Source: Bacteroidota bacterium (GTDB taxonomy: Bacteria; Bacteroidota; Bacteroidia; Palsa-948). Taken from it: DNA of 64,000 nucleotides. Under the pieces are notes generated by a model, which was not told the DNA's origin, did not search any database, and saw only the letters and a list, made by a program, of their open reading frames with translations. The stretch covers positions 1 through 64,000 of the forward strand of contig JACQAL010000015.1 of the NCBI GenBank assembly GCA_016195025.1. Direction: 5' to 3'. A program made the position numbers and the translations under genes. Below are positions 1-8,226 of the stretch, one piece after another (positions within the stretch are counted from its first letter, which is position 1; each line of letters begins with the position of its first letter).

Positions 1-426
1 TCTTTGCATAATCTGATAATGGGAAGCAAGAACATCTCTGCCATCACGGTAGATATTTATAAAGTAGGCATCTGGAAATATTTCCATTAATGAATGGGCG
101 ACAAGAATATTTTTGGGAACTTTTTCAGATACATAATCAAATTTTTCAAACTTTTGCCTATTAAAAAATGAGTGGTAGAATTTTCTAAAGTTTTCGCTAA
201 GTTCATCATTGGAAGAAATAAAAAACTCCGCTTCGGATTCTTTCCATCCGTTTTTCATCCGTTCATAAAGGTGAAAAATATCATGAGTAAAATTAAATTC
301 ATTGCCGCTGAACTGGTATCCTCCGCCTATCCTGGAATGAGAGGTAAGAATTCTTTGAAGTAATGTCGTACCGGACCTGCTGCTTCCTCCGACAAAAATA
401 AAACGAGGTAATTTACTTTTTTCCAC
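1..426 (-). CDS. PAPS-dependent sulfotransferase, N-terminal part (runs off left edge)
   Basis: Reading the minus strand from a GTG at 426 gives 142 residues that stay open to the window edge. The first 25 residues contain FVGGSSRSGTT, the 5'-phosphosulfate-binding loop of sulfotransferases. Near the edge is INIYRDGRDVLASHY, the 3'-phosphate-binding segment. The family moves a sulfo group from PAPS onto a sugar, lipid or protein. An in-frame TAG lies about 16 codons upstream and no ATG lies between, so GTG 426 is the best start (protein begins MEKSKLPRF). It starts 8 bases after the FemAB-like gene stops, so it is the current last visible gene of the polysaccharide operon. The C-terminus is outside the window. 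The substrate is unknown, and a surface glycan is an inference from context. Confidence 0.85.
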   Translation of the reverse strand, partial: MEKSKLPRFIFVGGSSRSGTTLLQRILTSHSRIGGGYQFSGNEFNFTHDIFHLYERMKNGWKESEAEFFISSNDELSENFRKFYHSFFNRQKFEKFDYVSEKVPKNILVAHSLMEIFPDAYFINIYRDGRDVLASHYQIMQR

Positions 427-434
427 TTCTGATT

Positions 435-1400
435 TTAAAGAGAAATAGTATAATATGTTTTCACTTCCACCCTATTTGTAAAACCTTTTTTGAATTTTGA
501 AATATTATTCTTTTTCTCATCATCAAATTTATCAACAATATCCATATTCATTTTTTTCAGACCGATTTGTTTGCCATACGATATGGAATGATAGATGGGA
601 TAATGCGCAATGGAAATATTTTCTGCCATAAGTGACCTGTCATTTACCGCAACAGAATAAAATGCTTCTTCGGTACCATGCAAAAAAAGATTTGCCGATA
701 CTAAGTTATCCGAATAAAAGGCGGTCGTTAAATATGCGCCCCCTTGTTTTATCATTTCATATTGCAATTCCCATGTAACATCGTTCCGGGTTTGTCTTCC
801 GGAAGTATGTAGGTGAAAATTTTTAAACTCATCAAAAAGCTTTTTATCCGCATTGTCCTTATTCATAATATTTACCTTTAAATTACGTTCCCCCCAATTG
901 ATGAGTGATTTATAACTTTTCCGAATGTTGGATTTTATTATTTCCAGCGGCAACGCAAGATCGATAATTCCGTAATGCTCGTTTGAAACAGAAACAATAT
1001 TATTGAAATAATTGGAAATAAGATACTCATCATAATAGCATCTAAGATTAAAAATCTTTCCCTGATTCTTCAGTGCATCTATTTTATTAAAAAAAAAATT
1101 AAAAACCTGATCGATTATTTCCGGTTTGTCTTTCAGGAAATGAACTGTAAACGGAAAATGGAAATAAGAGAGAGTGTTTGAATCAGAAAAGCAAATTGCA
1201 ATTAATACCGGCTCGTGGTTATTATAAATTACAATACTGAGATTTTTATGACGATTATTATAGTATTCGTTGTAATATTTTTGAGAAAGAGGCAGCCAAA
1301 AATATTGCGATGAAATTTTTTTCCATAAACGCGATTCATAAAAAATTTTTATATCATCTTCGCTGATTTCAGAGAACATTTTCAAATACACATTGCCCAT
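435..1400 (-). CDS. FemAB/GNAT-like acyltransferase
   Basis: 321 residues, ATG start. The C-terminal half has the layout of the FemAB-like/GNAT_6 acyltransferase fold: an IRKSYKSLINWG segment near residue 160, then HTSGRQTR and a strand-rich stretch ending with the late GLKKMNMDIV segment. Members attach amino acids or acyl groups to peptidoglycan or sugar nucleotides, often in exopolysaccharide clusters. There is no signal peptide, so it is probably cytoplasmic. It lies 1 base from the GT2 gene upstream and 8 bases from the sulfotransferase downstream, which argues for co-transcription. The donor and acceptor cannot be told from sequence. The N-terminal 120 residues are divergent. Confidence 0.65.
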   Translation of the reverse strand: MGNVYLKMFSEISEDDIKIFYESRLWKKISSQYFWLPLSQKYYNEYYNNRHKNLSIVIYNNHEPVLIAICFSDSNTLSYFHFPFTVHFLKDKPEIIDQVFNFFFNKIDALKNQGKIFNLRCYYDEYLISNYFNNIVSVSNEHYGIIDLALPLEIIKSNIRKSYKSLINWGERNLKVNIMNKDNADKKLFDEFKNFHLHTSGRQTRNDVTWELQYEMIKQGGAYLTTAFYSDNLVSANLFLHGTEEAFYSVAVNDRSLMAENISIAHYPIYHSISYGKQIGLKKMNMDIVDKFDDEKKNNISKFKKGFTNRVEVKTYYTISL

Positions 1401-1401
1401 A

Positions 1402-2043
1402 TTATTTTTTATGTTTTTGTTTGAGCAACTTTAAATAAGTGCGCATCGTCTTTTTATTATTAGTCAGATTGCCGTTATGCTTTCTATACCTGTAGAGAGG
1501 AAGAATAATATTATAGATTTTATATTTCTGAAGAAATCTTTTTCGCAAGTCCTCTTCTTCGCGCGCCCTGAAATTTTTATCATAGAGCCCTATATCAAAA
1601 AGTCGCTCCTTTCGGAACATTATCCCACAGGCAATCGGTTTTTTTTCTGCTGAAATAAGTTCCTGATGATTTTCTTTTTCATCTACAAGAAAGTAATCAA
1701 CAGATACCGCATCAAGGTTATTGTTTTCTATAAGGAATAAAGATTGCATTCTGAGCAATTCATTGTGCATGTAATCATCGGCATCGAGAAAAACTACAAA
1801 TTGTCCCCTCGCCTTTTTAATTCCGGTGTTACGGGCTTCTGCTAAACCAACATTTTTTTCTAAATGAATCAATCGGATTTCACTGTCATAATTTTTAAGA
1901 ATCTCTTTGGTAGCGTCCGTGCTTGCATCGTTTACAATAATGATTTCAAATTTTTTTCTCTCAAGCGTTTGATTCAATACGCTACGAATAGCGCGCTCAA
2001 TATATTTATCGTAATTGTACGCAGTAATAATTACAGATATCAT
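1402..2043 (-). CDS. Family 2 glycosyltransferase
   Basis: 213 residues, ATG start. The N-terminus (VIITAYNYDKYIERAIRSVL) is the nucleotide-sugar binding start of the GT-A fold. IIVNDASTDAT follows at about 35-44, and the metal-binding DAD motif is at 87-89 (FLDADDYM). It is short for a GT2 enzyme (usually 250-350), ending soon after the RAREEEDLRKRF acceptor-side segment with a basic tail. It therefore looks like a compact but complete GT-A domain. Probable role: adding one sugar to a lipid-linked glycan at the inner face of the membrane. It is tightly packed between the GT4 gene (11 bases) and the FemAB-like gene (1 base). Confidence 0.85.
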   Translation of the reverse strand: MISVIITAYNYDKYIERAIRSVLNQTLERKKFEIIIVNDASTDATKEILKNYDSEIRLIHLEKNVGLAEARNTGIKKARGQFVVFLDADDYMHNELLRMQSLFLIENNNLDAVSVDYFLVDEKENHQELISAEKKPIACGIMFRKERLFDIGLYDKNFRAREEEDLRKRFLQKYKIYNIILPLYRYRKHNGNLTNNKKTMRTYLKLLKQKHKK

Positions 2044-2054
2044 TTTGAAAAAAA

Positions 2055-3224
2055 TTAGTTTTTAAATATTTTCTCCCAGAAGTCATCTATTTCTTTAATA
2101 AAATTATTTGCTGTGTGCACTTCATAGCAAATTCTTACGCTTTCTTTTTGCATTCTTTCATGCAATGCGGGATGTTTAAGATAATTTATTAAGCAGTCAG
2201 CTATTCCCTTTGCGCTATCTTCTTTTGCCAGGAATCCATTACTATTTTCTTTAACATAATAGTATGTCTGTCCAACATTTCTTGCAATAATTGCATTACC
2301 GCTTGCCATGGCTTCGTTCATTGAAAGCGAAGTGAAGTTTTCATACTCCTGAGTGGAAACAAAACATTTTGATTCATTAAAGATGGCGGCCATATCGGTT
2401 ACGTTGTTTCTTAATTCGGCCCAATCTGCAAGATGATAATCTTTTATTTTTTGCTTTACGATTTCCTCCTGTTCTCCCTGACCGCAAATTAACACTTTCC
2501 ACCCTTCCAAAAAGGATTTATCCAATAAATTAATTGCCTCGATAAACATTAAAGGATTTTTTTGGGCGGTTAACCATGCTGCGAACACAATTATGTTTTT
2601 TTTTTCATTTGCCGGAAAAAAATTTTCTGAATTACAAAAACAATATTTAACGGGATATATAAAAGGATTCGATCGTATGATTTTATTCTTTTCGACATAT
2701 TCTTTAAATAAATCATACCATGAATATATTCCATCAATTTTAATATTTTGAAACAGTGGGTCAAATTTCTGGTGAAAAATTTTAAATGCTTTACTGCCTG
2801 TATTGTTATACTCATATGGAAAAGTGCAGTGGATAAAATTAATTACAATTTTCGGACGAATGTTTTTGGGAAGTTTCTGGATAAATATCAATTTGTCATA
2901 AAAGGTCTCATGGTAATACTGGCAAATATGAATGAGGTCCAGGCGGTATACGATTATAATATATAACAGGTGAATGTTTTCAAGTATTTTTTTAAACCGG
3001 TTGTTTATGTTAAGAAGTTTTAAAATCCTTTTTCTGATTTTCTGATAATCGGATTTAAGAGTAATATCATTATAAGAGTTTTTATCAGTAAAGAAGAAAA
3101 GATTATGCTTTGGAGAGCCGTTATAATAGCGGTAGAAAAAATCAATAAAGAAACGCTGCGCTCCGCCACCTCCGGATAAGTTGGAAATGCCTATATGAAA
3201 TAAAGCTATATTATACTTTTTCAT
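2055..3224 (-). CDS. Family 4 glycosyltransferase (GT-B fold)
   Basis: 389 residues from the ATG at 3224; an upstream TTG at 3230 would add two residues. The N-terminus has the glycine run SNLSGGGGAQRF typical of GT4 donor-side loops. The C-terminal Rossmann half shows FAAWLTAQKNP, VLICGQGEQEE and a final NEAMASGNAIIARNVG segment with the acidic residues that hold the nucleotide sugar. No signal peptide. Role: sugar transfer during glycan assembly. It is preceded 15 bases upstream by a methyltransferase and followed by a GT2 enzyme in the same operon. Sugar specificity cannot be read. Confidence 0.85.
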   Translation of the reverse strand: MKKYNIALFHIGISNLSGGGGAQRFFIDFFYRYYNGSPKHNLFFFTDKNSYNDITLKSDYQKIRKRILKLLNINNRFKKILENIHLLYIIIVYRLDLIHICQYYHETFYDKLIFIQKLPKNIRPKIVINFIHCTFPYEYNNTGSKAFKIFHQKFDPLFQNIKIDGIYSWYDLFKEYVEKNKIIRSNPFIYPVKYCFCNSENFFPANEKKNIIVFAAWLTAQKNPLMFIEAINLLDKSFLEGWKVLICGQGEQEEIVKQKIKDYHLADWAELRNNVTDMAAIFNESKCFVSTQEYENFTSLSMNEAMASGNAIIARNVGQTYYYVKENSNGFLAKEDSAKGIADCLINYLKHPALHERMQKESVRICYEVHTANNFIKEIDDFWEKIFKN

Positions 3225-3239
3225 CAGCAAACAATGCTC

Positions 3240-4115
3240 TTATTTTCTTCCACGCAAAGTTATGCCATAACGGTCAATATGCTCATGCACAATTTTTAAT
3301 CCGGATGACCGAAACCAATCCCGGACTTCAGGCAAGGTATGGCGGGAACAATTCTGAGGATGATACCAATCATAATTGATAACCGCATTATCATGAAAAG
3401 AAATACCCTCATTCCAAAAACATTTCATATAAAAATGATAAAAAAAACGATGGATGTCATATTCTCCTTCTTCTATGTCCAGAATCTCCACAGCGGGAAT
3501 TTTAACTTTTGTTTTTAAACCCGAAAGGGTTTTCCCCAATTGAGTGATTTGCTCGCACGCTTTCATTGCCTCCTCATAGGAAAGCCGGGAAATTTTTTGC
3601 CTTACATAATCATCGACAAATTCCCTTACGGGAGCTTTTTGCTTATAGACATAAATGGCAATTTCTCCATTGGATTCCAACAAGCAAGACAAATTCTCAA
3701 ATGCTTTTTTGGGATTTTCCGTATGATGCAACACTTCCTGACAATAAATGAAATCAAATTTTCCAAGAGAGGATAAATCAGCCAGCAAATCAAAGGATTT
3801 GATCCAAATATTTTTATATCCGCTTAAGTTGCTTTGAGCGACCCCGGCAGAAACAAGGTCGATACCGCCCACTTCTGTTTCTGTCGAATGGGAATGTTCG
3901 CGGAGCAATGCTGTAACGCGCCCGTTACCGCAACCGGCATCTAAAATTCTTTTTTTATCGGAAAGAAAATCTTTTAATCCTTCCAAGGAATTCCATCCGT
4001 TTCGGTCCAAAATCCATTGTTGTATTTCAGAGCCCTTGTGAAGAGTTGGTGCAAACGCCAACTGTGTATTATTTTTCCATTTGTCATCAAAACTTTGCCT
4101 TGTATTATTATCCAT
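3240..4115 (-). CDS. Class I SAM-dependent methyltransferase
   Basis: 291 residues, ATG start. SAM-binding motif I is clear at about 57-68 (ILDAGCGNGRVT), followed by FDFIYCQEVLHHTENP as motif IV and its flank, as in the Methyltransf_11 type. The N-terminal sequence RQSFDDKWKNN resembles methyltransferases of sugar or glycan clusters. Soluble. It sits 8 bases after the epimerase gene and before the GT4 gene, so a sugar or aglycone methylation is likely, but the acceptor is unknown. Confidence 0.85.
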   Translation of the reverse strand: MDNNTRQSFDDKWKNNTQLAFAPTLHKGSEIQQWILDRNGWNSLEGLKDFLSDKKRILDAGCGNGRVTALLREHSHSTETEVGGIDLVSAGVAQSNLSGYKNIWIKSFDLLADLSSLGKFDFIYCQEVLHHTENPKKAFENLSCLLESNGEIAIYVYKQKAPVREFVDDYVRQKISRLSYEEAMKACEQITQLGKTLSGLKTKVKIPAVEILDIEEGEYDIHRFFYHFYMKCFWNEGISFHDNAVINYDWYHPQNCSRHTLPEVRDWFRSSGLKIVHEHIDRYGITLRGRK

Positions 4116-4123
4116 CCTAGATA

Positions 4124-4990
4124 CTAAATTAATGCTGTTATTCCTTCGCTGAAATTTACTTTAGGGACAGAAAGCAATTTACACATTTTGCCAATATCGC
4201 CAATGAGGTTTTTTGATTCAATGTTTTTTATTTCGAACAATGGCTTCTTCTGCAATTTTCCGCCAATAGTTTCTGCAATTTGTTTAATAGATAGTATTTC
4301 GGGGCCTGCAATATTGATTTTATGGCTGCCATTTAAGGCCATTGTTTTAATTACTGCTGAGGCTGCATCCTCTACATGAACCGGATTTATTTTAATACCT
4401 TCTTTGCCCTGCAAAATAATTGGTTTCTCTTGCTTAACAGAGTCAACGAGACGAGGAATCAGCATGGAACATTTTTGATTTTTTCCATACACAAAAAAGA
4501 AACGCAATGTTATTACATCAAAAAAAGAATTATAGTTTTCAGCAATTATTTCTGAGCATAATTTTGTGCTAAGATAAAATCCAATATCATTATTTGAAAC
4601 TACAGGGGTATCTTCATTAAAACCGGATTCATTGTTCCCATAAATTCCTCCTGAAGAAGCATAAATAAATTTTTTTGCGTCAGAATACTTTGCATAGTTT
4701 AGCAATTTAAGAGTGCTAAGTGTGTTTACTCTGAAAATTTCTTCTGATTTCTCCGGAAACTCTCTGAAATGCTCAGATTGCGCGAGATGAATAATGGCAT
4801 CTATTTTTTCAGGAAGAAAATTTACATTCCAATCTTCCGATAAATCGCAAAAAATAGTTTTCACTTTTTTTGAAAATTCATTTTGCAATTTACGGTTATG
4901 ATTCAATATAAAAATTTCATTCCCTTCTGTAATTTTATTTACAAGAGAACTCCCGATTAATCCGCTTGCACCTGTAATGAGTATTTTCAA
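4124..4990 (-). CDS. NAD-dependent sugar epimerase/dehydratase (SDR)
   Basis: 288 residues. The TTG at 4990 is the likely start because the Rossmann strand MKILITGASGLIG begins there and no ATG precedes it. The dinucleotide loop TGASGLIG is at 6-13, the catalytic YxxxK is Y139/K143 (FYLSTK), and the serine pair is at 112-113. The family modifies nucleotide sugars (epimerase, dehydratase or reductase). It is shorter than typical 310-340 residue members, with a reduced C-terminal substrate lobe. Its stop and the stop of the upstream GT4 gene are nearly adjacent in the operon, with about 1 base between genes. Confidence 0.85.
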   Translation of the reverse strand: MKILITGASGLIGSSLVNKITEGNEIFILNHNRKLQNEFSKKVKTIFCDLSEDWNVNFLPEKIDAIIHLAQSEHFREFPEKSEEIFRVNTLSTLKLLNYAKYSDAKKFIYASSGGIYGNNESGFNEDTPVVSNNDIGFYLSTKLCSEIIAENYNSFFDVITLRFFFVYGKNQKCSMLIPRLVDSVKQEKPIILQGKEGIKINPVHVEDAASAVIKTMALNGSHKINIAGPEILSIKQIAETIGGKLQKKPLFEIKNIESKNLIGDIGKMCKLLSVPKVNFSEGITALI

Positions 4991-4991
4991 T

Positions 4992-6314
4992 TTACTTGTT
5001 TAGATTTTGAAATAATTCAGACGGAATTTTATTTTCTACCAATGGATGTTCAACCTTGGGGCTTTGGCTATTATAAGAATTTGGATTTAGAGGATGAAAC
5101 ATATTCATTAAATCAATTTCCGTTTTCCCAAACCAGATTTTATCATAAATCTTTCCAAACATATACTGCGCTGTTTTTTCGGAATGATATTTCTCCACGT
5201 ATTTTCTTCCTGCCATTCCCAGTTCTTTTCTGAGTTGCGGATTACGAATCAGGATTTTTAAATTCTCTTTAATGTTTTCGGGAGTTGAGGATAAAACAGG
5301 GCTTTCATTAAGATATGAAAATCTCCTGTAGACGCGTGTATAAGGCTCATATTCCAGGTTCGATATGACGGGCAGCCCCAACGCCATTCCTTCAACAGCG
5401 CTCATTGCATAACCGACCAGCAGCTGTTCTGCAAGTATGTCCGCTTCGTAGGATAAAATTCTTCTCACATCTTCATTCTGGAATTTTTCAATTAATATGA
5501 ACCGGACTTTTAATCCTTCTTTCCTCAATTCTTCTACTGCATTTACAATAAATTCAGAACCTTTAATTGTTTTATGATTCGGAGAATGGACTACCACAAC
5601 TTCTTCATTAACCCCATCTTTTAAATTATATTCTTTCTTGATTTCCCATTGCTGCGTATCTATGGATAAATTACAGAAAGGCAAAACATCCCACCGTGAT
5701 TTTCCTTCCAGAATATTGCTGGCAATGAAAGCATCGCACTCCTTTCCCCAGTACTCTACAGATTTTGATATAAGTGCTTCATTTACTGATTGTTTAGGAT
5801 AATGAGTCAGTAAGCCATGGAGATAAGAAAAATTTGAAATCATGGAATACTGCAAAAAATCACCGCCATAAGGAATAACAACTATTTTCCCTCCAAACTT
5901 CTTAATCCATCTTCCCTCATTAAACCGAAAAGGCGTTTCATTTAAGATTATTCCGTCACATGAAATGTGAAATATGTCAAAATGCTTGAGAAGAAAATCA
6001 AAAACAAAATAATGCCTGAATGTATATTTGAAAAAAGTCGGCATAACCCAGTAGTTGTCCTTAAGAATATCCTCCACATACAAATCAAAATCATTTTTTT
6101 GATTTATACTGCCATAATATTGCTTCATTACGGTTTGAGCTTTGTATCCTGCTTTTTTCAGAGCATTCGCCCAATATTTATTATTAATCAATGGCTCCAT
6201 TCCAAAAAAAATTCTTGGCTCGCAGCCCTGTTTTGATTTACGATAGGAAAAAGCAATCACATTCCAATAAACCGAAAAAAAATAATAAATAATTCTGCCA
6301 AAAAAAACAGTCAT
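4992..6314 (-). CDS. Family 4-like glycosyltransferase
   Basis: 440 residues, ATG start. The first 20 residues are hydrophobic (FFGRIIYYFFSVYWNVIAF), which could be a membrane-associating helix. The C-terminal half shows VVVVHSPNHKTIKGSEFI and the GYAMSAVEGMALGLPVISN donor-binding segment of GT-B enzymes. A conserved C-terminal tail follows YVEKYHSEKTAQ. Probably a cytoplasmic membrane-associated glycan-assembly enzyme. It sits 27 bases after the ATP-grasp gene and 1 base before the epimerase. The N-terminal lobe is not diagnostic. Confidence 0.75.
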   Translation of the reverse strand: MTVFFGRIIYYFFSVYWNVIAFSYRKSKQGCEPRIFFGMEPLINNKYWANALKKAGYKAQTVMKQYYGSINQKNDFDLYVEDILKDNYWVMPTFFKYTFRHYFVFDFLLKHFDIFHISCDGIILNETPFRFNEGRWIKKFGGKIVVIPYGGDFLQYSMISNFSYLHGLLTHYPKQSVNEALISKSVEYWGKECDAFIASNILEGKSRWDVLPFCNLSIDTQQWEIKKEYNLKDGVNEEVVVVHSPNHKTIKGSEFIVNAVEELRKEGLKVRFILIEKFQNEDVRRILSYEADILAEQLLVGYAMSAVEGMALGLPVISNLEYEPYTRVYRRFSYLNESPVLSSTPENIKENLKILIRNPQLRKELGMAGRKYVEKYHSEKTAQYMFGKIYDKIWFGKTEIDLMNMFHPLNPNSYNSQSPKVEHPLVENKIPSELFQNLNK

Positions 6315-6341
6315 ACTATTGTTATTTATTTATTATACCAT

Positions 6342-7538
6342 TTAGAATTCAACTATAAATTCAACCTTCGGTGCCATGTAATTGATTAAATCGTCAACTT
6401 CTTTTTTGTCTTTTCCCTTCACTAAAATATATCCCGGACGTTCCATATCATTTTTGAAATCCGGAGTCAGCATTTGCCCTTCCCTGACAAGTAATTCACA
6501 CGCAATCACTGACGGATTTTTTTTTACATCCTCGATTCCTTTTACTTCTTTAAGAATACCCAAAGGGGAACTCCAAAAATACCATCCTAATTGATACGTT
6601 TGGGTGTGTCTTTCAAGCAGGGGAGGTTTTCCCGAAAGGATTCTTGCAAGTTCCAAAGGATAATCATATCCGGTGGAGATATAACCGATAGGGAAAAAAT
6701 TCAAACCTCCGCCAGGCCTTCCTCCAACTTCCAGCAAATAAACATTGTTATCTGAAATGATAATTTCAAAATGCGCACTTCCGAAATTTAATCCCAGCAC
6801 CTTACATGCCTTGTCAACTATTCTGGTAATTTCTTCTTTATGCCGATGTCCTGTCTCTCCCGGAAAGTATAATTTCTGAACTATTGTGTAACTGTTTTCA
6901 TAATTTTTTTTATCAGAAATTGAAATGATGGTAGTATTTCCATCATGTATTAATACTTCAACAGTATGTTCAGTACCTTCAATATATTCTTCAAGCAAAA
7001 ATTCATCTGCCAAATAGAATTTCAGGGATTCCTTCAACTTATTTCGCAGTTCTTCAAGAGAACGTATAAAATAAACTCCACGGGATGCCCCACCGGCAAA
7101 GGAAGGTTTTAATATGCAGGGGAAAAATTCCCAATCAATTTTTTTTCCGCTCATAACGTTTTTTGCATTGAAACTTTTTGAATAGGCGGTTTTTAAGCCG
7201 GCATCTATCCATAATTTTTTCATGCGCGATTTCTGCAAAACATTTTCAGCCGCTTCGGCAGAAAAACCCGGCAGTTTAAATTCTTTGCTGGCAGCAGAAG
7301 CAGAGCGCACTGCAAAATCATTCAGCGCCATAACGGCATCGAGTTTATATTTCTTCAGCGAATTAATAACCTCGGATGGATTGTACAAGTCAGCAACGAT
7401 TGTTTCAGATGCGATGGCATAGGAATCAGCGCAAGGTTTTTTATCCAGAACAATGACCTTATACCCTGATTCGCGTAAATGTTTTACCGCAGGCATCGCC
7501 ATTGTATTGCCACCCAACACAGCAATGAACGAACTCAT
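6342..7538 (-). CDS. ATP-grasp ligase family protein
   Basis: 398 residues from the ATG at 7538 (MSSFIAVLGG). A TTG at 7553 would add five residues and overlap the previous gene. The layout is pre-ATP-grasp Rossmann domain (1-110), then ATP-grasp. CILKPSFAGGASRGVYFI is the ATP loop, LLEEYIEGTEHTVEVLI the hinge, and HFEIIISDNNVYLLEVGGRPGGG the metal-binding strand with its E and R. The family makes amide or similar bonds with an acyl-phosphate intermediate, as in carbamoyl-phosphate-synthase-like and amino-acid ligases. In this operon it could couple an amino acid to a sugar or precursor. That is inference. Confidence 0.8.
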   Translation of the reverse strand: MSSFIAVLGGNTMAMPAVKHLRESGYKVIVLDKKPCADSYAIASETIVADLYNPSEVINSLKKYKLDAVMALNDFAVRSASAASKEFKLPGFSAEAAENVLQKSRMKKLWIDAGLKTAYSKSFNAKNVMSGKKIDWEFFPCILKPSFAGGASRGVYFIRSLEELRNKLKESLKFYLADEFLLEEYIEGTEHTVEVLIHDGNTTIISISDKKNYENSYTIVQKLYFPGETGHRHKEEITRIVDKACKVLGLNFGSAHFEIIISDNNVYLLEVGGRPGGGLNFFPIGYISTGYDYPLELARILSGKPPLLERHTQTYQLGWYFWSSPLGILKEVKGIEDVKKNPSVIACELLVREGQMLTPDFKNDMERPGYILVKGKDKKEVDDLINYMAPKVEFIVEF

Positions 7539-7545
7539 AACCCGA

Positions 7546-8226
7546 TCAATCAATGACTTTAAGTTGATTGTATAATTTCATTTCAGATTGAAACACATTT
7601 GATTTGGTATTTACCGCGTCATTTTTATATAAGTAAAGAGTAAATTCATACGGCATATAATCATGACGCAGCACAAATCTTTTTGTGAGTTCAGAAGTAA
7701 TTTTCAGAATTCTATCGAACTGCGGATGAAAATTAACATCCGATTCAAAATCAACCAGCGGACTGCAAAAGTTCGCGCTAACTCCTTTCCGGCATAATGC
7801 AAACATCTTCTGAAGCATCTGCCGGATATGCTCATGGGAATCTATTTCTTCCGTTTTACTCGTAAGTGCTCCGGACGAAAAAACCCAATCGTGCACTTCG
7901 TTAAATTTTCCGGAAGTGATGTCGGTTAATCTGAAATTAATTTTTGGATAGCGCTTGTTTGCTTCATTAATTAATCCGGGAACTATATCAATGCCGGTGT
8001 ATTTTCCTTTCCATCCATTCTGCTGGAGATGTCTCCACAAATCTCCGTATCCGCATCCAATATCAAGCACGCTGTCATTTTTTTCAAAGCCCGTTACTTG
8101 TTTGAGATAATGAAACCGGAACCGCTGCCTTCCCCTCAACCATCCCAAAGATTTTTGAACAGGCCCGAATTGTTTTAATCTGCTTTCGTATCGGTTAATT
8201 ATTTTCTTTTTGTCCTTTTCCTTCAT
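7546..8226 (-). CDS. Class I SAM-dependent methyltransferase
   Basis: 226 residues from the ATG at 8226. An in-frame ATG at 8271 would add 15 residues and lengthen the overlap with the upstream gene to 77 bases. I prefer 8226 because the start MKEKDKKKIINRYESRL matches the usual helical N-terminus of this subfamily. SAM motif I is VLDIGCGYGDLWRHL. A GIDIVPGLI acidic loop and WVFSSGALT follow. Soluble. It even so overlaps the end of the spermidine-synthase-like gene by 32 bases, so translation is probably coupled. Acceptor unknown. Confidence 0.8.
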   Translation of the reverse strand: MKEKDKKKIINRYESRLKQFGPVQKSLGWLRGRQRFRFHYLKQVTGFEKNDSVLDIGCGYGDLWRHLQQNGWKGKYTGIDIVPGLINEANKRYPKINFRLTDITSGKFNEVHDWVFSSGALTSKTEEIDSHEHIRQMLQKMFALCRKGVSANFCSPLVDFESDVNFHPQFDRILKITSELTKRFVLRHDYMPYEFTLYLYKNDAVNTKSNVFQSEMKLYNQLKVID